Below, piece by piece: positions 43,567 to 57,589 of a stretch of 64,000 nt of DNA (positions within the stretch are counted from its first letter, which is position 1; every line of letters begins with the position of its first letter). Source of the DNA: Streptomyces griseoincarnatus (lineage in GTDB: Bacteria; Actinomycetota; Actinomycetes; Streptomycetales; Streptomycetaceae); NCBI GenBank assembly GCA_014649575.1, contig BMTH01000002.1, forward strand, positions 252,423-316,422, read 5' to 3'. The translations under genes and the position numbers were made by a program. Under the pieces are notes generated by a model. That model was given only the letters and a program-made list of their open reading frames with translations, made no database searches and had not been told where the DNA came from.

Positions 43567-43631
43567 TCCGGGGGAACACCGGTTCTTGGTCCGGCCCATG
43601 GGAGGCCGAAATCGATCGGTAAGGTGTTCGT

Positions 43632-44327
43632 ATGAGTACCGGGGTACGTCGGAGGATGGGAGTCGAGGAGCGCCGGCAGCAGTTGATCGGCGTGGCTCTC
43701 GAACTGTTCAGCAAGCGTTCCCCGGACGAGGTCTCGATCGACGAGATAGCGTCCCGGGCGGGCATCTCACGCCCGCTCGTCTACCACTACTTCCCCGGCA
43801 AACTGAGCCTCTACGAGGCCGCGTTGCGGCGGGCCGCGGAGGATCTGTCGTCCCGGTTCGCCGAGCCGCACGAGGGCCCGCTGGGTTCGCGGCTGCGGCG
43901 GGTGATGGCGCGCTTCTTCGACTTCGTGGAGGAGCACGGACCCGGTTTCTCCGCCCTGATGCGCGGCGGCCCCGCCGTGGGCTCCTCCACCACCAACGCG
44001 CTGGTGGACTCGGTGCGTCAGGCCGCGTACGAGCAGATGCTGGCGCACATGGGGGTGGTGGGTCCGGCGCCGGCGCGGCTGGAGGTGGTGGTGCGCTCGT
44101 GGATCTCACTGGTGGAGTCGACGGCGCTGATCTGGCTGGACGGGCGGCGGGTGCCGCGCGAGGAGCTGGAGGCCAAGCTGGTGCAGGACTTCGCGGCCCT
44201 GGCCGCGGTCGCCGCGGCCCGCGACGAGGAACTCGCCACGCTGCTGCGGGGACTGGTCAAGCAGGAACCGGGCGACGGCCCGTTCACCGACCTCGCCGCC
44301 CGGATGATCTCCCTGGCGCAGGAGTAG
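43632..44327 (+). CDS. TetR-family transcriptional regulator
   Basis: 231 residues. N-terminal HTH: EERRQQLIGVALELFSKRSPDEVSIDEIASRAGISRPLVYHYFPGKLSLYEAALRRA, the standard TetR pattern; C-terminal helical ligand domain (GSRLRRVMARFFDFVEEHGP ... LARMISLAQE-like AARMISLAQE). TAAGGT ends 6 nt before the ATG and no ribosome site is seen, so the mRNA is probably leaderless. Targets unknown; its neighbours are the sigma-like membrane gene (65 bp upstream) and the convergent tautomerase gene. Confidence 0.93.
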   Translation: MSTGVRRRMGVEERRQQLIGVALELFSKRSPDEVSIDEIASRAGISRPLVYHYFPGKLSLYEAALRRAAEDLSSRFAEPHEGPLGSRLRRVMARFFDFVEEHGPGFSALMRGGPAVGSSTTNALVDSVRQAAYEQMLAHMGVVGPAPARLEVVVRSWISLVESTALIWLDGRRVPREELEAKLVQDFAALAAVAAARDEELATLLRGLVKQEPGDGPFTDLAARMISLAQE

Positions 44328-44333
44328 GCCCGC

Positions 44334-44693
44334 CTACTCGCCCTCGAACTTCCGGTAGGACGGGTCGAGGTCGCGGATCTCGGCGGAGGCGTGGAGCGTC
44401 CGGCCGTCGGCCGGCTTCACGTACCGCCGTAGCAGGTCCAGGGCCGTCTCGGTGAGGCGGGACTTGGTCTCGTCGGTGCGGCCGGCCAGCAGGGCGATGT
44501 GCACGTGCACCAGGGCGTGTCCCTCGGTGTCGGGGCCGACCACCGGGTCCTCCGTGCGCCTGAACCGCGTCTTGCACGCGGGCGGTTTCGCCGCCGCGAT
44601 CTCCACGACGGCGGAGTGCAGGTCCCGCGCGAAGGCGCGCCGGTCGAAACCGTCCGCCAGGTTGTCCGAGTAGTCGACGGTGATCTGCGGCAT
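44334..44693 (-). CDS. 5-carboxymethyl-2-hydroxymuconate isomerase-like tautomerase
   Basis: 119 residues; AGGAGG precedes the ATG. MPQITVDYSDNLADGFDRRAFARDLH keeps Pro2 (the N-terminal catalytic proline after Met removal) and VRFRRTEDP-like KTRFRRTEDPVVG, ALVHVHIALLAGRTDETKSRLTETALDLL and LHASAEIRDLDPSYRKF match the CHMI/HpaF branch of the tautomerase superfamily. The usual homoprotocatechuate genes are not nearby, so the substrate may differ. Converges with the TetR gene at 6 bp distance. Confidence 0.88.
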   Translation of the reverse strand: MPQITVDYSDNLADGFDRRAFARDLHSAVVEIAAAKPPACKTRFRRTEDPVVGPDTEGHALVHVHIALLAGRTDETKSRLTETALDLLRRYVKPADGRTLHASAEIRDLDPSYRKFEGE

Positions 44694-44748
44694 GGGCCCT
44701 CCTGTTGCAGGTCAGGAGGGCCCACCCTAGCCGCAGCCGGTCAGCCGG

Positions 44749-50157
<5,409 letters not shown>

Positions 50158-50260
50158 GGCGTGAACTCCTTGCGCTTACGGCTCATTGGGTCCGACCCCA
50201 CGCCCCGGCGAGGGTTGTTTCGGCCACATCACCGGAGCGTCGGCGTGACCGTACCCTCGT

Positions 50261-50299
50261 TGAAAGCCTTACAGCAATAGTCATGAAAGCCTCGGCAAG
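50261..50299 (-). promoter_or_regulatory. Candidate MalR operator pair upstream of the amylase-pullulanase gene
   Basis: Direct repeats TGAAAGCCTTACAGCAA (50261-50277) and TGAAAGCCTCGGCAAG (50284-50299). Read on the gene strand they become CTTGCCGAGGCTTTCA and TTGCTGTAAGGCTTTCA, related to the CTTGCA-type sites at malE and the alpha-amylase. About 105-140 nt before the start codon. Confidence 0.6.
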
Positions 50300-50405
50300 A
50301 ACTTCCAGCAGGAGCTTTCCGGGCAGGGGCGGACGAGTCCGGCGGCCGACGAGGACACGCAGACGTCCGGCGACCGCGGAACCGGCCGCCGGACGTCCCA
50401 GTGCT

Positions 50406-51779
50406 TCAGCAGCCGCTCTTGCCCGCGTACACCGCGAGGGCGGTGTTGCTGCCGAGGGTCGCGGTGAGCCGGCCCGAACCGTCCACCGTCACCGGCTTGT
50501 TGCCCTGCACGTCGCAGTACGTGCCCGCCGGCAGGGAGGTCTGGTAGGTGCGGGTCAGGGAGCCGGACTCGTGGTTGATGGCCACGAAGCCCTTGCTGCC
50601 CCGGCCGAAGGCGATGGCGTCGCCGCCGTTGTCCCACCAGTTGGTGACCGCCTGGCCGCGGGCGGCGTTGCGGAAGCCGACCATCGACCTGATCTCCGGC
50701 CAGTTGTGCTGGCACTTCCAGCCGCTCTGCCAGCAGGCGTCCACCCGGCCGCCGTTGGGAGGACCGGCGTCGTGGTCGGTGAACTCGTAGCCGGAGTTGA
50801 TGTCCGGTGCGCCGTAGGGCCAGGCCAGCATGAAGACGTTGGCCAGGGTGTAGGTGGCGTTGTCCTTGTAGCTGAGCGTGGAGCCGTTGCGCTCGGTGTC
50901 GTGGTTGTCGACGAAGACGCCGGCGGAACCGCTGTTCAGGTAGCCCCAGCCCTCGCCGTAGTTCTTCAGGTAGGCGAGGTTCTCGTTGTTGAAGACCCGC
51001 TTGAGGTCGTAGGCGTAGCGGAACTCCTGGACGTCGCCGGCGCCGGTGTACTCGGTGGGCTGGACGGCCTCGCCGGCGCCGTAAATGACTTCCTGCTTCC
51101 AGTAGGCGGAGGGGTTGGTCAGGCGGGACTTGATGTTGGCCAGGTCGGCGGCCGGGATGTGCTTGGCCGCGTCGATGCGGAAGCCGTCCACACCGAGGGA
51201 GAGCAGGTCGTTCATGTACCCGGCGACGGTCTTGCGGACGTACTCCTCGCCGGTGTCGAGGTCGGCGAGGCCGACGAGTTCGCAGTTCTGGACGTTCCAG
51301 CGGTCGCCGTAGTTGTTGATCTCCGACGTGCAGTTGTCGAAGTCGTAGGAGGAGTACAGGCCCGGATAGGCGTACTTCGTGTACGACGAGCCGCCGGTGC
51401 CCGTGCCGTTGCCGGCGGACATGTGGTTGATGACGGTGTCGGCGACGACCTTCACGCCGGCCGCGTGACACGTGTCCACCATGTTCTTGAAGGCGCTGCG
51501 GTCACCGAGGCGTCCGGCGATCCGGTAGCTCACCGGCTGGTACGACGTCCACCACTGCGAGCCCTGTATGTGCTCGGCGGGCGGGGAGACCTGCACGTAG
51601 CCGTAGCCCGCGGGGCCGAGGGTGGTGGTGCACTCGCGGGCGACCGAGGCGAAGTTCCACTCGAAGAGGACGGCCGTGACGTCCTTGGAGCCGGGCGGGG
51701 AGGCCTCTGCCACTGTCGGGGTCATGACAGCCGAGGCGGCCGCGAGAGCGGCGATCCCGGCGAGGGTTCTGCGTGCCAT
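50406..51779 (-). CDS. Secreted alpha-amylase, GH13
   Basis: 457 residues from ATG 51779 (AAGGA at the right distance); an ATG 18 bp further upstream has no ribosome site. Signal peptide: [18 protein letters not shown] then [10 protein letters not shown]13 regions: [23 protein letters not shown] (catalytic Asp), [10 protein letters not shown] with catalytic Glu, and [11 protein letters not shown] (third acid). Domain C ends the protein with [17 protein letters not shown]. It lacks the C-terminal CBM20 starch-binding module that some Streptomyces amylases have. It makes maltodextrins for the MalEFG importer encoded downstream in the same block. Confidence 0.96.
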   Translation of the reverse strand: MARRTLAGIAALAAASAVMTPTVAEASPPGSKDVTAVLFEWNFASVARECTTTLGPAGYGYVQVSPPAEHIQGSQWWTSYQPVSYRIAGRLGDRSAFKNMVDTCHAAGVKVVADTVINHMSAGNGTGTGGSSYTKYAYPGLYSSYDFDNCTSEINNYGDRWNVQNCELVGLADLDTGEEYVRKTVAGYMNDLLSLGVDGFRIDAAKHIPAADLANIKSRLTNPSAYWKQEVIYGAGEAVQPTEYTGAGDVQEFRYAYDLKRVFNNENLAYLKNYGEGWGYLNSGSAGVFVDNHDTERNGSTLSYKDNATYTLANVFMLAWPYGAPDINSGYEFTDHDAGPPNGGRVDACWQSGWKCQHNWPEIRSMVGFRNAARGQAVTNWWDNGGDAIAFGRGSKGFVAINHESGSLTRTYQTSLPAGTYCDVQGNKPVTVDGSGRLTATLGSNTALAVYAGKSGC

Positions 51780-51830
51780 GTGGGGATCCTTCTTCATCGA
51801 AGGGTATGGGGAGTACCGCCACAGAATGGT

Positions 51831-51869
51831 TGAAGCTTCTTGCAGAAAGCTTCAGAAACCTTGCGGCAA
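51831..51869 (-). promoter_or_regulatory. Candidate MalR operators upstream of the alpha-amylase gene
   Basis: TGAAGCTT (51831-51838) and AAGCTTCA (51847-51854) form a perfect 8-bp dyad whose centre contains TTGCAGA. A second short palindrome TTGC-G-GCAA lies at 51861-51869. Similar CTTGCA/TGCAAG elements occur at malE. About 50-90 nt before the start codon. Confidence 0.6.
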
Positions 51870-51950
51870 CGCAGATGTTAGAGGCCCGCAACCCGAAAGG
51901 GCAGCGGGCCGTACCAACTTGAAGGAAAAAAGTTGTGAGGCGTACGACCG

Positions 51951-53642
51951 TCAGGCCGTCGTCCACCACACGGTCGTGTCGGCCGCGACCACGGCCTCGC
52001 CGCCCGTCTCCTCCACCTCGCCGCTGGTGATCAGCACCCGTCCGTGGGCGGGCACGGTCACCGCGGCGCCCGTGGTGTTGGCGACGCACACGAAGTCCCC
52101 GCGTCGGAAGGCCAGTACGCCCTCAGGCGCCGTCAGCCACTCCACCGCGTCGCCCGCGCCCAGGTCGGCCTGCGCACGGCGCACGGCGAGCGCCGAGCGG
52201 TACAGCTCCAGCGTGGAGCCGGGCACCCCGGTCTGCGCCTCGACGCTCAGCTCGCCCCAGCCCTCCGGCTGCGGCAGCCAGCTGCCGCCGTCGCCGAAGC
52301 CGTAGCTGGACCCCTCACGGGTCCACGGGATCGGCACCCGGCAGCCGTCGCGGAAGCCGTCCTGGCCCGCGCCGCGGAAGTACGCCGGGTCCTGGCGCAC
52401 CTCGTCCGGCAGGTCGACGACGTCCGGCAGGCCCAGCTCCTCGCCCTGGTAGACGTAGGCCGAGCCGGGCAGCGCCAGCATCAGCAGGGTCGCCGCGCGG
52501 GCCCGGCGCAGGCCCAGCTCACGGTCGCCGGCCTCGCGGATCTGGGTGCCCAGACCGGCCGGGTTGGCGAAGCGGGTGGCGTGCCGGGTGACGTCGTGGT
52601 TCGACAGCACCCAGGTGGCCGGAGCGCCCACCGGGCGCATCGAGTCCAGGGTGCGGTCGACGACCTCGCGCAGCTCGGCCGCGTCCCAGTGGGTCGCCAG
52701 GTACTGGAAGTTGAACGCCTGGTGCAGCTCGTCCGGGCGGACGTAGTTGGCCGTGCGCTCGACGGTCGGCGTCCACGCCTCCGCGACGAAAATACGTTCG
52801 CCGGAGTACTCGTCGAGGATGAGCCGCCACTGCCGGTAGATGTCGTGCACGCCGTCCTGGTCGAAGAACGGGGTGACATCGTTGCCCAGCAGCCGCAACT
52901 CGTCGTGCGAGCCCAGGTCCGGCAGGCCCTCGGCCTTCACCATGCCGTGGGCCACGTCGATGCGGAAGCCGTCCACGCCCATGTCCAGCCAGAAGCGCAG
53001 GATGGAGCGGAACTCGTCGCCGACCGCGGGGTGCTCCCAGTTGAAGTCGGGCTGCTCGGGCGCGAAGAGATGCAGGTACCACTCGCCGGGGGTGCCGTCG
53101 GGCTCGGTGACCCGGGTCCAGGCCGGGCCGCCGAAGATCGACTCCCAGTCGTTGGGCGGCAGCTCGCCGTTCTCGCCCTTGCCGGGGCGGAAGTGGTAGC
53201 GCTCGCGCAGCGACGAGCCGGGGCCCTCCGCGAGGGCGCGCTTGAACCACTCGTGCTGGTCGGAGGAGTGGTTGGGCACCAGGTCGACGATGATCCGCAG
53301 ACCCAGCGCGTGCGCGTCGCGGATCAGCGCGTCCGCGTCGAGCAGGGTGCCGAACATCGGGTCGACGGCGCGGTAGTCGGCGACGTCGTAGCCTGCGTCG
53401 GCCTGCGGGGAGGCGTAGAAGGGGCTCAGCCACACGGCGTCCACCCCCAGGTCGCGCAGGTACGGCAGACGGGAGCGGATGCCTTCCAGGTCGCCCATGC
53501 CGTCGCCGTTGCTGTCGGCGAAGCTGCGCGGGTACACCTGGTAGATCACCGCGTCCCGCCACCAGTCACGGCGCCGCGCGACGGTGGCGACGGCCGAGTC
53601 GGTCGTGGGGGTCGGGGCCGGGGCGGCGGAGTGCTGGCTCAT
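51951..53642 (-). CDS. aglA: Alpha-glucosidase (maltodextrin-cleaving), GH13
   Basis: 563 residues from ATG 53642 (AAGGA upstream). No signal peptide, so intracellular. RRRDWWRDAVIYQVYPRSFADSNGDGMGDLEGI is the oligo-1,6-glucosidase/alpha-glucosidase N-terminus; LRIIVDLVPNHSSDQHEWF, DGFRIDVAHGM (Asp), IFVAEAWTP (Glu), WVLSNHDVTRH (Asp) are the catalytic regions. VDLVPNHSS-type region II with Val suggests alpha-1,4 specificity. It releases glucose from imported maltose and maltodextrin. It follows malG in the same orientation after a 226-bp gap with a dispersed repeat. Confidence 0.92.
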   Translation of the reverse strand: MSQHSAAPAPTPTTDSAVATVARRRDWWRDAVIYQVYPRSFADSNGDGMGDLEGIRSRLPYLRDLGVDAVWLSPFYASPQADAGYDVADYRAVDPMFGTLLDADALIRDAHALGLRIIVDLVPNHSSDQHEWFKRALAEGPGSSLRERYHFRPGKGENGELPPNDWESIFGGPAWTRVTEPDGTPGEWYLHLFAPEQPDFNWEHPAVGDEFRSILRFWLDMGVDGFRIDVAHGMVKAEGLPDLGSHDELRLLGNDVTPFFDQDGVHDIYRQWRLILDEYSGERIFVAEAWTPTVERTANYVRPDELHQAFNFQYLATHWDAAELREVVDRTLDSMRPVGAPATWVLSNHDVTRHATRFANPAGLGTQIREAGDRELGLRRARAATLLMLALPGSAYVYQGEELGLPDVVDLPDEVRQDPAYFRGAGQDGFRDGCRVPIPWTREGSSYGFGDGGSWLPQPEGWGELSVEAQTGVPGSTLELYRSALAVRRAQADLGAGDAVEWLTAPEGVLAFRRGDFVCVANTTGAAVTVPAHGRVLITSGEVEETGGEAVVAADTTVWWTTA

Positions 53643-53745
53643 GTCGTCCTTGATACGAGGTCGGGCAGGTAAGCGAGTGGGTGCGGGCGGCGAAACGAGG
53701 CGGTTGCGGTGACAGCGGGGTCGGATGGCCACCGCAACCGCCCCG

Positions 53746-53826
53746 GACCCAGGGAGGGGCAGCGCCCCCGAAGGGGCGCGGGGCTCTGCCGATATGCGGC
53801 TCCGCCGCGTGGGCGCGACCAGCCAC
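53746..53826. repeat. Copy of the dispersed GC-rich intergenic element (inverted)
   Basis: GGGGCAGCGCCCC, CCGAAGGGGCGCGGGGCTC, CCGATATGCGGCTCCGCCGC and GCGCGACCAGCCAC: the modules of the 16.3-kb and 26.8-kb copies in inverted order. Lies between malG and the alpha-glucosidase gene and may partially terminate the mal transcript. Confidence 0.7.
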
Positions 53827-53868
53827 GACGAAGCCGCAGCCGGTCGCCGGCAGTCACCCCGGACGGCG

Positions 53869-54783
53869 TTACCCCTTGGTGCCACCGGCCGTAAGGCCGG
53901 CAACGAGGTTCTTCTGCACGAGATAGAAGAACGCGGACACGGGTATCGCGATCAGCACAGCCGTCGCGGCCATCAGATTCCGCTGAGCGTCGTGCTCACT
54001 GACGAAACTCTGCAGACCCACCGCCAGCGTGTACTTCTTGTCGTCGAGCATGAACGTCGTGGCGAACGCGACCTCGCCGAACGCGGTGATGAAGCTGTAG
54101 AACGCGGCGACCGCGAGTCCCGGCTTGGCGAGCGGCAGGATCAGCCGCGTGAACGTGCCGAACGGGGTCAGTCCGTCGACGCGTCCCGCCTCGTCGATCT
54201 CGAACGGGATGGTGTCGAAATAGCCCTTCATCAGCCAGGCGCAGTACGGCACCGCCGTGGAGCAGTACACGAGGATCAGGCCGAGGTAGCTGTCGATGAG
54301 CTGCAGGTCCGACAGGATCTGGTACATCGGGACCATCAGCACGGCCACCGGGAACATCTGGGTGACCAGCAGTATCCACATGAACTTCTTGTAGCCCGGG
54401 AAGCGCATGCGGGAGACCGCGTAGCCGGTGGTGGCCGCCACCAGGACGCCGATGACCGTGGTGCCGAGGGACACGATCAGCGAGCTCTTCAGCCAGTCAA
54501 AGAAGTTCGTGTTCTGCAGCACGAACGAGTAGTTGTCCAGTGTCATTTTGCCCCAGATCCCGCCGGGACGCAGATAGTCGTCCTTGTCGGGGCCGAGGGA
54601 CAGGAACACCAGCCAGGCGACCGGGAACAGCGCGATCAGGCTGGCCACCATCAGGATGCCGTGGGAGGTGAGACGGCCCAGGGGGCTGACCTCACCGCGC
54701 CGGCGGCCCTTGCGGGGCGCCGCGGTCCGCTCGCCGGCGGGCGGGCCGGCCTCGGCGGCGGTGGGGAGGGTCGAGGTGCTCAT
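53869..54783 (-). CDS. malG: Maltose/maltodextrin ABC transporter permease
   Basis: 304 residues. Six membrane segments (LMVASLIALFPVAWLVFLSL at the start, LIVSLGTTVIGVLVAATTGYAV, FMWILLVTQMFPVAVLMVPM and others) and the EAA loop DEAGRVDGLTPFGTFTRLILPLAKPG, which contacts the ATPase. MalG partners MalF, encoded 13 bp upstream, and MalE. The ATPase is not encoded here; in Streptomyces the shared MsiK protein usually energises such importers. Confidence 0.96.
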   Translation of the reverse strand: MSTSTLPTAAEAGPPAGERTAAPRKGRRRGEVSPLGRLTSHGILMVASLIALFPVAWLVFLSLGPDKDDYLRPGGIWGKMTLDNYSFVLQNTNFFDWLKSSLIVSLGTTVIGVLVAATTGYAVSRMRFPGYKKFMWILLVTQMFPVAVLMVPMYQILSDLQLIDSYLGLILVYCSTAVPYCAWLMKGYFDTIPFEIDEAGRVDGLTPFGTFTRLILPLAKPGLAVAAFYSFITAFGEVAFATTFMLDDKKYTLAVGLQSFVSEHDAQRNLMAATAVLIAIPVSAFFYLVQKNLVAGLTAGGTKG

Positions 54784-54796
54784 GAAGACTCCCGCC

Positions 54797-55801
54797 TCAG
54801 ATCGCGAGCTGCTGGTCGTTGCGGTTCAGCCAGCGGCGGTAGAAGGACGTGAAGACGATCAGGATGGCCAGCAGCAGCATGCCGTAGGCCGCGGACTCGG
54901 CGAACTCGCGCGGCTGCTGCCCGAAGCCGAGCTGGTAGGCCCAGGTCACGAGGATCTGCGCGTCCGGCGCGGTGTTGCCGAACAGCAGGAAGATGATCGC
55001 GAACTGGTTGAACGTCCAGATGATGCCGAGCAGCACCACGGTGGAGCTGACCGAGCGCAGGCCGGGCAGGGTGACGTGGCGGAACCGCTGCCAGGCGCTC
55101 GCGCCGTCCATCTCGGCGGCCTCGTAGAGGCTGCTGTCGATGGACTGCAGGCCGCCGAGCAGGGAGACCATCATGAACGGCACACCGCACCAGGTGTTGA
55201 CCATGATCGCGGCGAACCGCTGCCAGAAGGTGTCCTCCAGCCACGCCGGGGTGGGCAGGCCGAGGAAGTCGAGGCCGGAGTTGATGATGCCGGCGTCGGC
55301 GAGCATGAAGCGCCAGCCGAAGACGGTGACGAAGGTCGGCACGGCCCAGGGCAGGATGAGGATCAGCCGGTAGAAGGTGCGGCCGCGCAGCTTCTGGTTG
55401 AGCAGCAGCGCGAGGCCCAGGCCGATGCCGTAGTGCAGGGCGACGCAGGCGGCCGTCCACACGATCGTCCAGATGAAGTGCGACCAGAACCGGTCGTAGG
55501 CGGTCTCGCCCCACAGGATCTCGGCGTAGTTGTCGAGGCCGATGAACTTGTAGGTGGCCTCGATCTCGTTGACGCCGATGGTGCGCGCCGAGTTGAGGCT
55601 GTCCGCGTCGGTGAGCGTGAGGTAGAAGCCGTAAGCCAGGGGGTACAGGACGATGACGCCGAGCACGACGGCCACCGGCGCGATCATGGCGTAGGCGTAC
55701 CAGTGCTTCTGGTAGGAGTGCTTCAGGCGCTGGCCCGGCCCGGGGCGGGGCGCGCGGTCACCGCGGCGCTTGCCGGTCGCGCGGTCGATGGCGACTGTCA
55801 T
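54797..55801 (-). CDS. malF: Maltose/maltodextrin ABC transporter permease
   Basis: 334 residues. Membrane segments (YAYAMIAPVAVVLGVIVLYP, WTIVWTAACVALHYGIGLGLALL, FAAIMVNTWCGVPFMMVSLL and others) and the EAA loop YEAAEMDGASAWQRFRHVTLPGLRS. Compared with enteric MalF the periplasmic P2 domain is absent, as in other Gram-positive sugar permeases. It follows malE after a 97-bp gap holding a 13-bp hairpin, and is followed by malG at 13 bp. Confidence 0.96.
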   Translation of the reverse strand: MTVAIDRATGKRRGDRAPRPGPGQRLKHSYQKHWYAYAMIAPVAVVLGVIVLYPLAYGFYLTLTDADSLNSARTIGVNEIEATYKFIGLDNYAEILWGETAYDRFWSHFIWTIVWTAACVALHYGIGLGLALLLNQKLRGRTFYRLILILPWAVPTFVTVFGWRFMLADAGIINSGLDFLGLPTPAWLEDTFWQRFAAIMVNTWCGVPFMMVSLLGGLQSIDSSLYEAAEMDGASAWQRFRHVTLPGLRSVSSTVVLLGIIWTFNQFAIIFLLFGNTAPDAQILVTWAYQLGFGQQPREFAESAAYGMLLLAILIVFTSFYRRWLNRNDQQLAI

Positions 55802-55848
55802 GGTTCGGCACCTTCTGGATGATCAAGGAGTACGGCACACAGGCCGGC

Positions 55849-55889
55849 GGCCGCCGGACCCTCCCCTCCTGGAAGCGGGTCCGGCGGCC
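55849..55889 (-). other. Hairpin between malE and malF
   Basis: GGCCGCCGGACCC (55849-55861) pairs perfectly with GGGTCCGGCGGCC (55877-55889) over a 15-nt loop. Its place just after malE fits the stem-loops that raise the amount of binding-protein mRNA over permease mRNA in sugar operons. Confidence 0.7.
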
Positions 55890-55898
55890 ACACGGGCA

Positions 55899-57170
55899 TT
55901 ACTTGGAGAAGTCCGGCACCAGCTTGGTGAACGCGGCCTCCGCGTCGCTCAGACCCTTGTCCAGGGACTCCTTGCCGCTGGCGATCTGCGGCAGCTCGTC
56001 GTCCATCGGGCCCCACAGGGAGCTGTACTCGGGCAGCGCCGGGCGCGGCTGGGCGGCCGAGAGGACCGTCTGGTAGCCGGCGATGCCGGGGTCGGCCTTG
56101 ACCTGCTCGGTGTAGGCGTCGTCACGCGTCGGCAGCGTGGAGTTCTTCAGCGCGATGGTCTCCTGCGCCTTCGCCGAGGTCATGAACTTCACGAACTTCA
56201 GCGCGGCCTCCTGCTTGTCCTTGCTGGAGCCGGCGTAGACCGAGAGGTTGTGACCGCCGGTGGGGGCGCCCGCCTTGCCCGCGGAGCCGGCCGGGACGGT
56301 GGCGATGCCGAGGTTGTTCTTGTCCGTGAAGGCGGAGCCCTTGTAGAAGTTGGTGATCTCCCACGGGCCCTGGATGATCGAGGCGACCTTGCCGTTGACG
56401 AACGCGTCCTGGATGTGGGCGTAGGCGTCGGCGGTCACGTCGGCCTTGTGCAGGCCCTTGCCCTCGAAGAGGCTCAGCCAGGTGCTGTAGCCCTTCGTGG
56501 CCTCGGCGGACTTGATCGTGATCTTCTTGGCCTCGGCGTCGACCATGTCGGTGCCCTCGCCGTAGAGGAACGGCTGGGCGTAGTAGCCGGCCGTGGAGCC
56601 CCAGTAGCCGTCGACGCCGGTCTTCGCCTTGATCGTGGCGGCGGCCTTCTTCAGGTCGTCCCAGGTCTTGGGGGCCTCGACGCCGGCCTTGGCGAACAGC
56701 GCCTTGTTGTACACGAAGGCGAGGGTGTCCGTGGTGAAGGGGACGCCGTAGGTCTTGCCCTCGTACTTGGCCTGCTCGAGCAGGTTGGACTTGAACTTGT
56801 CCTGCTCGGCGAGGGCCTCGGTGCCGTCCAGCGGCAGGAAGAAGCCCTTCTTGGCGAACGCGGGGGTCCAGCCGACCTCGGAGCGCAGCACGTCGGGGGC
56901 GCCCTTGGAACCGGCGGCGGTGTCGAACTTGTTCTGCGCCTGGTCGAAGGGGACGTTGACGAAGTTGACCTTGATGTCCTTGTTGGCGGCCTCGAACTCC
57001 TTGACCAGGGCCTTGTACGTCGGCGCCTCGTTGGTCGCGTTGGAGGTGTCCCACCAGGTGATGGTGACCGGGCCGCCGGCCTTGTCGCCGCTGTCGCTGT
57101 CGCCGCCGCAGGCCGTCGCCGCGAGGGCGAGGGACGCCACCAGCGCGGTGGCCGCTATGCCACGCCGCAT
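55899..57170 (-). CDS. malE: Maltose/maltodextrin-binding lipoprotein
   Basis: 423 residues; AAGGAG precedes the ATG. MRRGIAATALVASLALAATAC is a lipoprotein signal, mature from Cys21 (CGGDSDSGDKAGG). The mature part follows solute-binding cluster 1: VTITWWDTSNATNEAPTYKALVKEFEAANKDIKVNFVNVPFDQAQNKFDTAAGSKGAPDV, YGVPFTTDTLAFVYNKALFAKAG and IQGPWEITNFYKGS. It captures maltose and maltodextrins outside the membrane and delivers them to MalFG. First gene of the malEFG operon; divergent from malR over a region with several TGCAAG/CTTGCA motifs. Confidence 0.96.
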   Translation of the reverse strand: MRRGIAATALVASLALAATACGGDSDSGDKAGGPVTITWWDTSNATNEAPTYKALVKEFEAANKDIKVNFVNVPFDQAQNKFDTAAGSKGAPDVLRSEVGWTPAFAKKGFFLPLDGTEALAEQDKFKSNLLEQAKYEGKTYGVPFTTDTLAFVYNKALFAKAGVEAPKTWDDLKKAAATIKAKTGVDGYWGSTAGYYAQPFLYGEGTDMVDAEAKKITIKSAEATKGYSTWLSLFEGKGLHKADVTADAYAHIQDAFVNGKVASIIQGPWEITNFYKGSAFTDKNNLGIATVPAGSAGKAGAPTGGHNLSVYAGSSKDKQEAALKFVKFMTSAKAQETIALKNSTLPTRDDAYTEQVKADPGIAGYQTVLSAAQPRPALPEYSSLWGPMDDELPQIASGKESLDKGLSDAEAAFTKLVPDFSK

Positions 57171-57281
57171 GAGGTTCTCCTTGAGGGTTAAGCCCGTGAG
57201 GCGGGAACGGCCCCGTCTGCCGTCCCGCGAGGTGCCGACTGCGCCGTTGCGGCGGCCGGGCGACGTGAACGTAACAGCGTT

Positions 57282-57430
57282 GGAACGTTTCCGAAAGACC
57301 TTGCAGAAAAGTTTTGCAAGAGGCCGTGACAGTTATGTCGCCGTGACCCGGTCTCGACCGTCGCGCGACCCTCGTTTGCGCCCGTACGCCTGGGGTTCGG
57401 ACTGTTGTGCAAGACTCTGCAAGCACTTGC
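57282..57430. promoter_or_regulatory. malE-malR divergent control region with TGCAAG motifs
   Basis: Three groups of candidate LacI/MalR sites: the palindrome GGAA-CGT-TTCC (57282-57292); CTTGCA-n9-TGCAAG (57300-57320); and two TGCAAG direct repeats 10 bp apart (57408-57413 and 57418-57423) followed by an inverted CTTGC (57426-57430). The region from 57171 to 57589 between the genes contains nothing else I recognise. MalR is encoded next to it. Confidence 0.75.
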
Positions 57431-57589
57431 CATCCGTTGCCGCCGGGGGAATCATCCGTTGCGGAGCGGACGCCGACCACGACTTGAGGGATCGCGATGA
57501 GCCAGCAGCCCACCACGGGCCGTCCCACGGCGCGCACCAGGCGTCCGATCGGTGTGCAAGGCGACAACCGGCAGATACAGTCCGGTCCT

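Noticed and set aside
57497..57589. N-terminal extension of MalR from ATG 57497
   Set aside because: The extra 31 residues precede the LacI HTH without known function; kept as an alternative in the gene entry because a ribosome-like GAGGGA is present.
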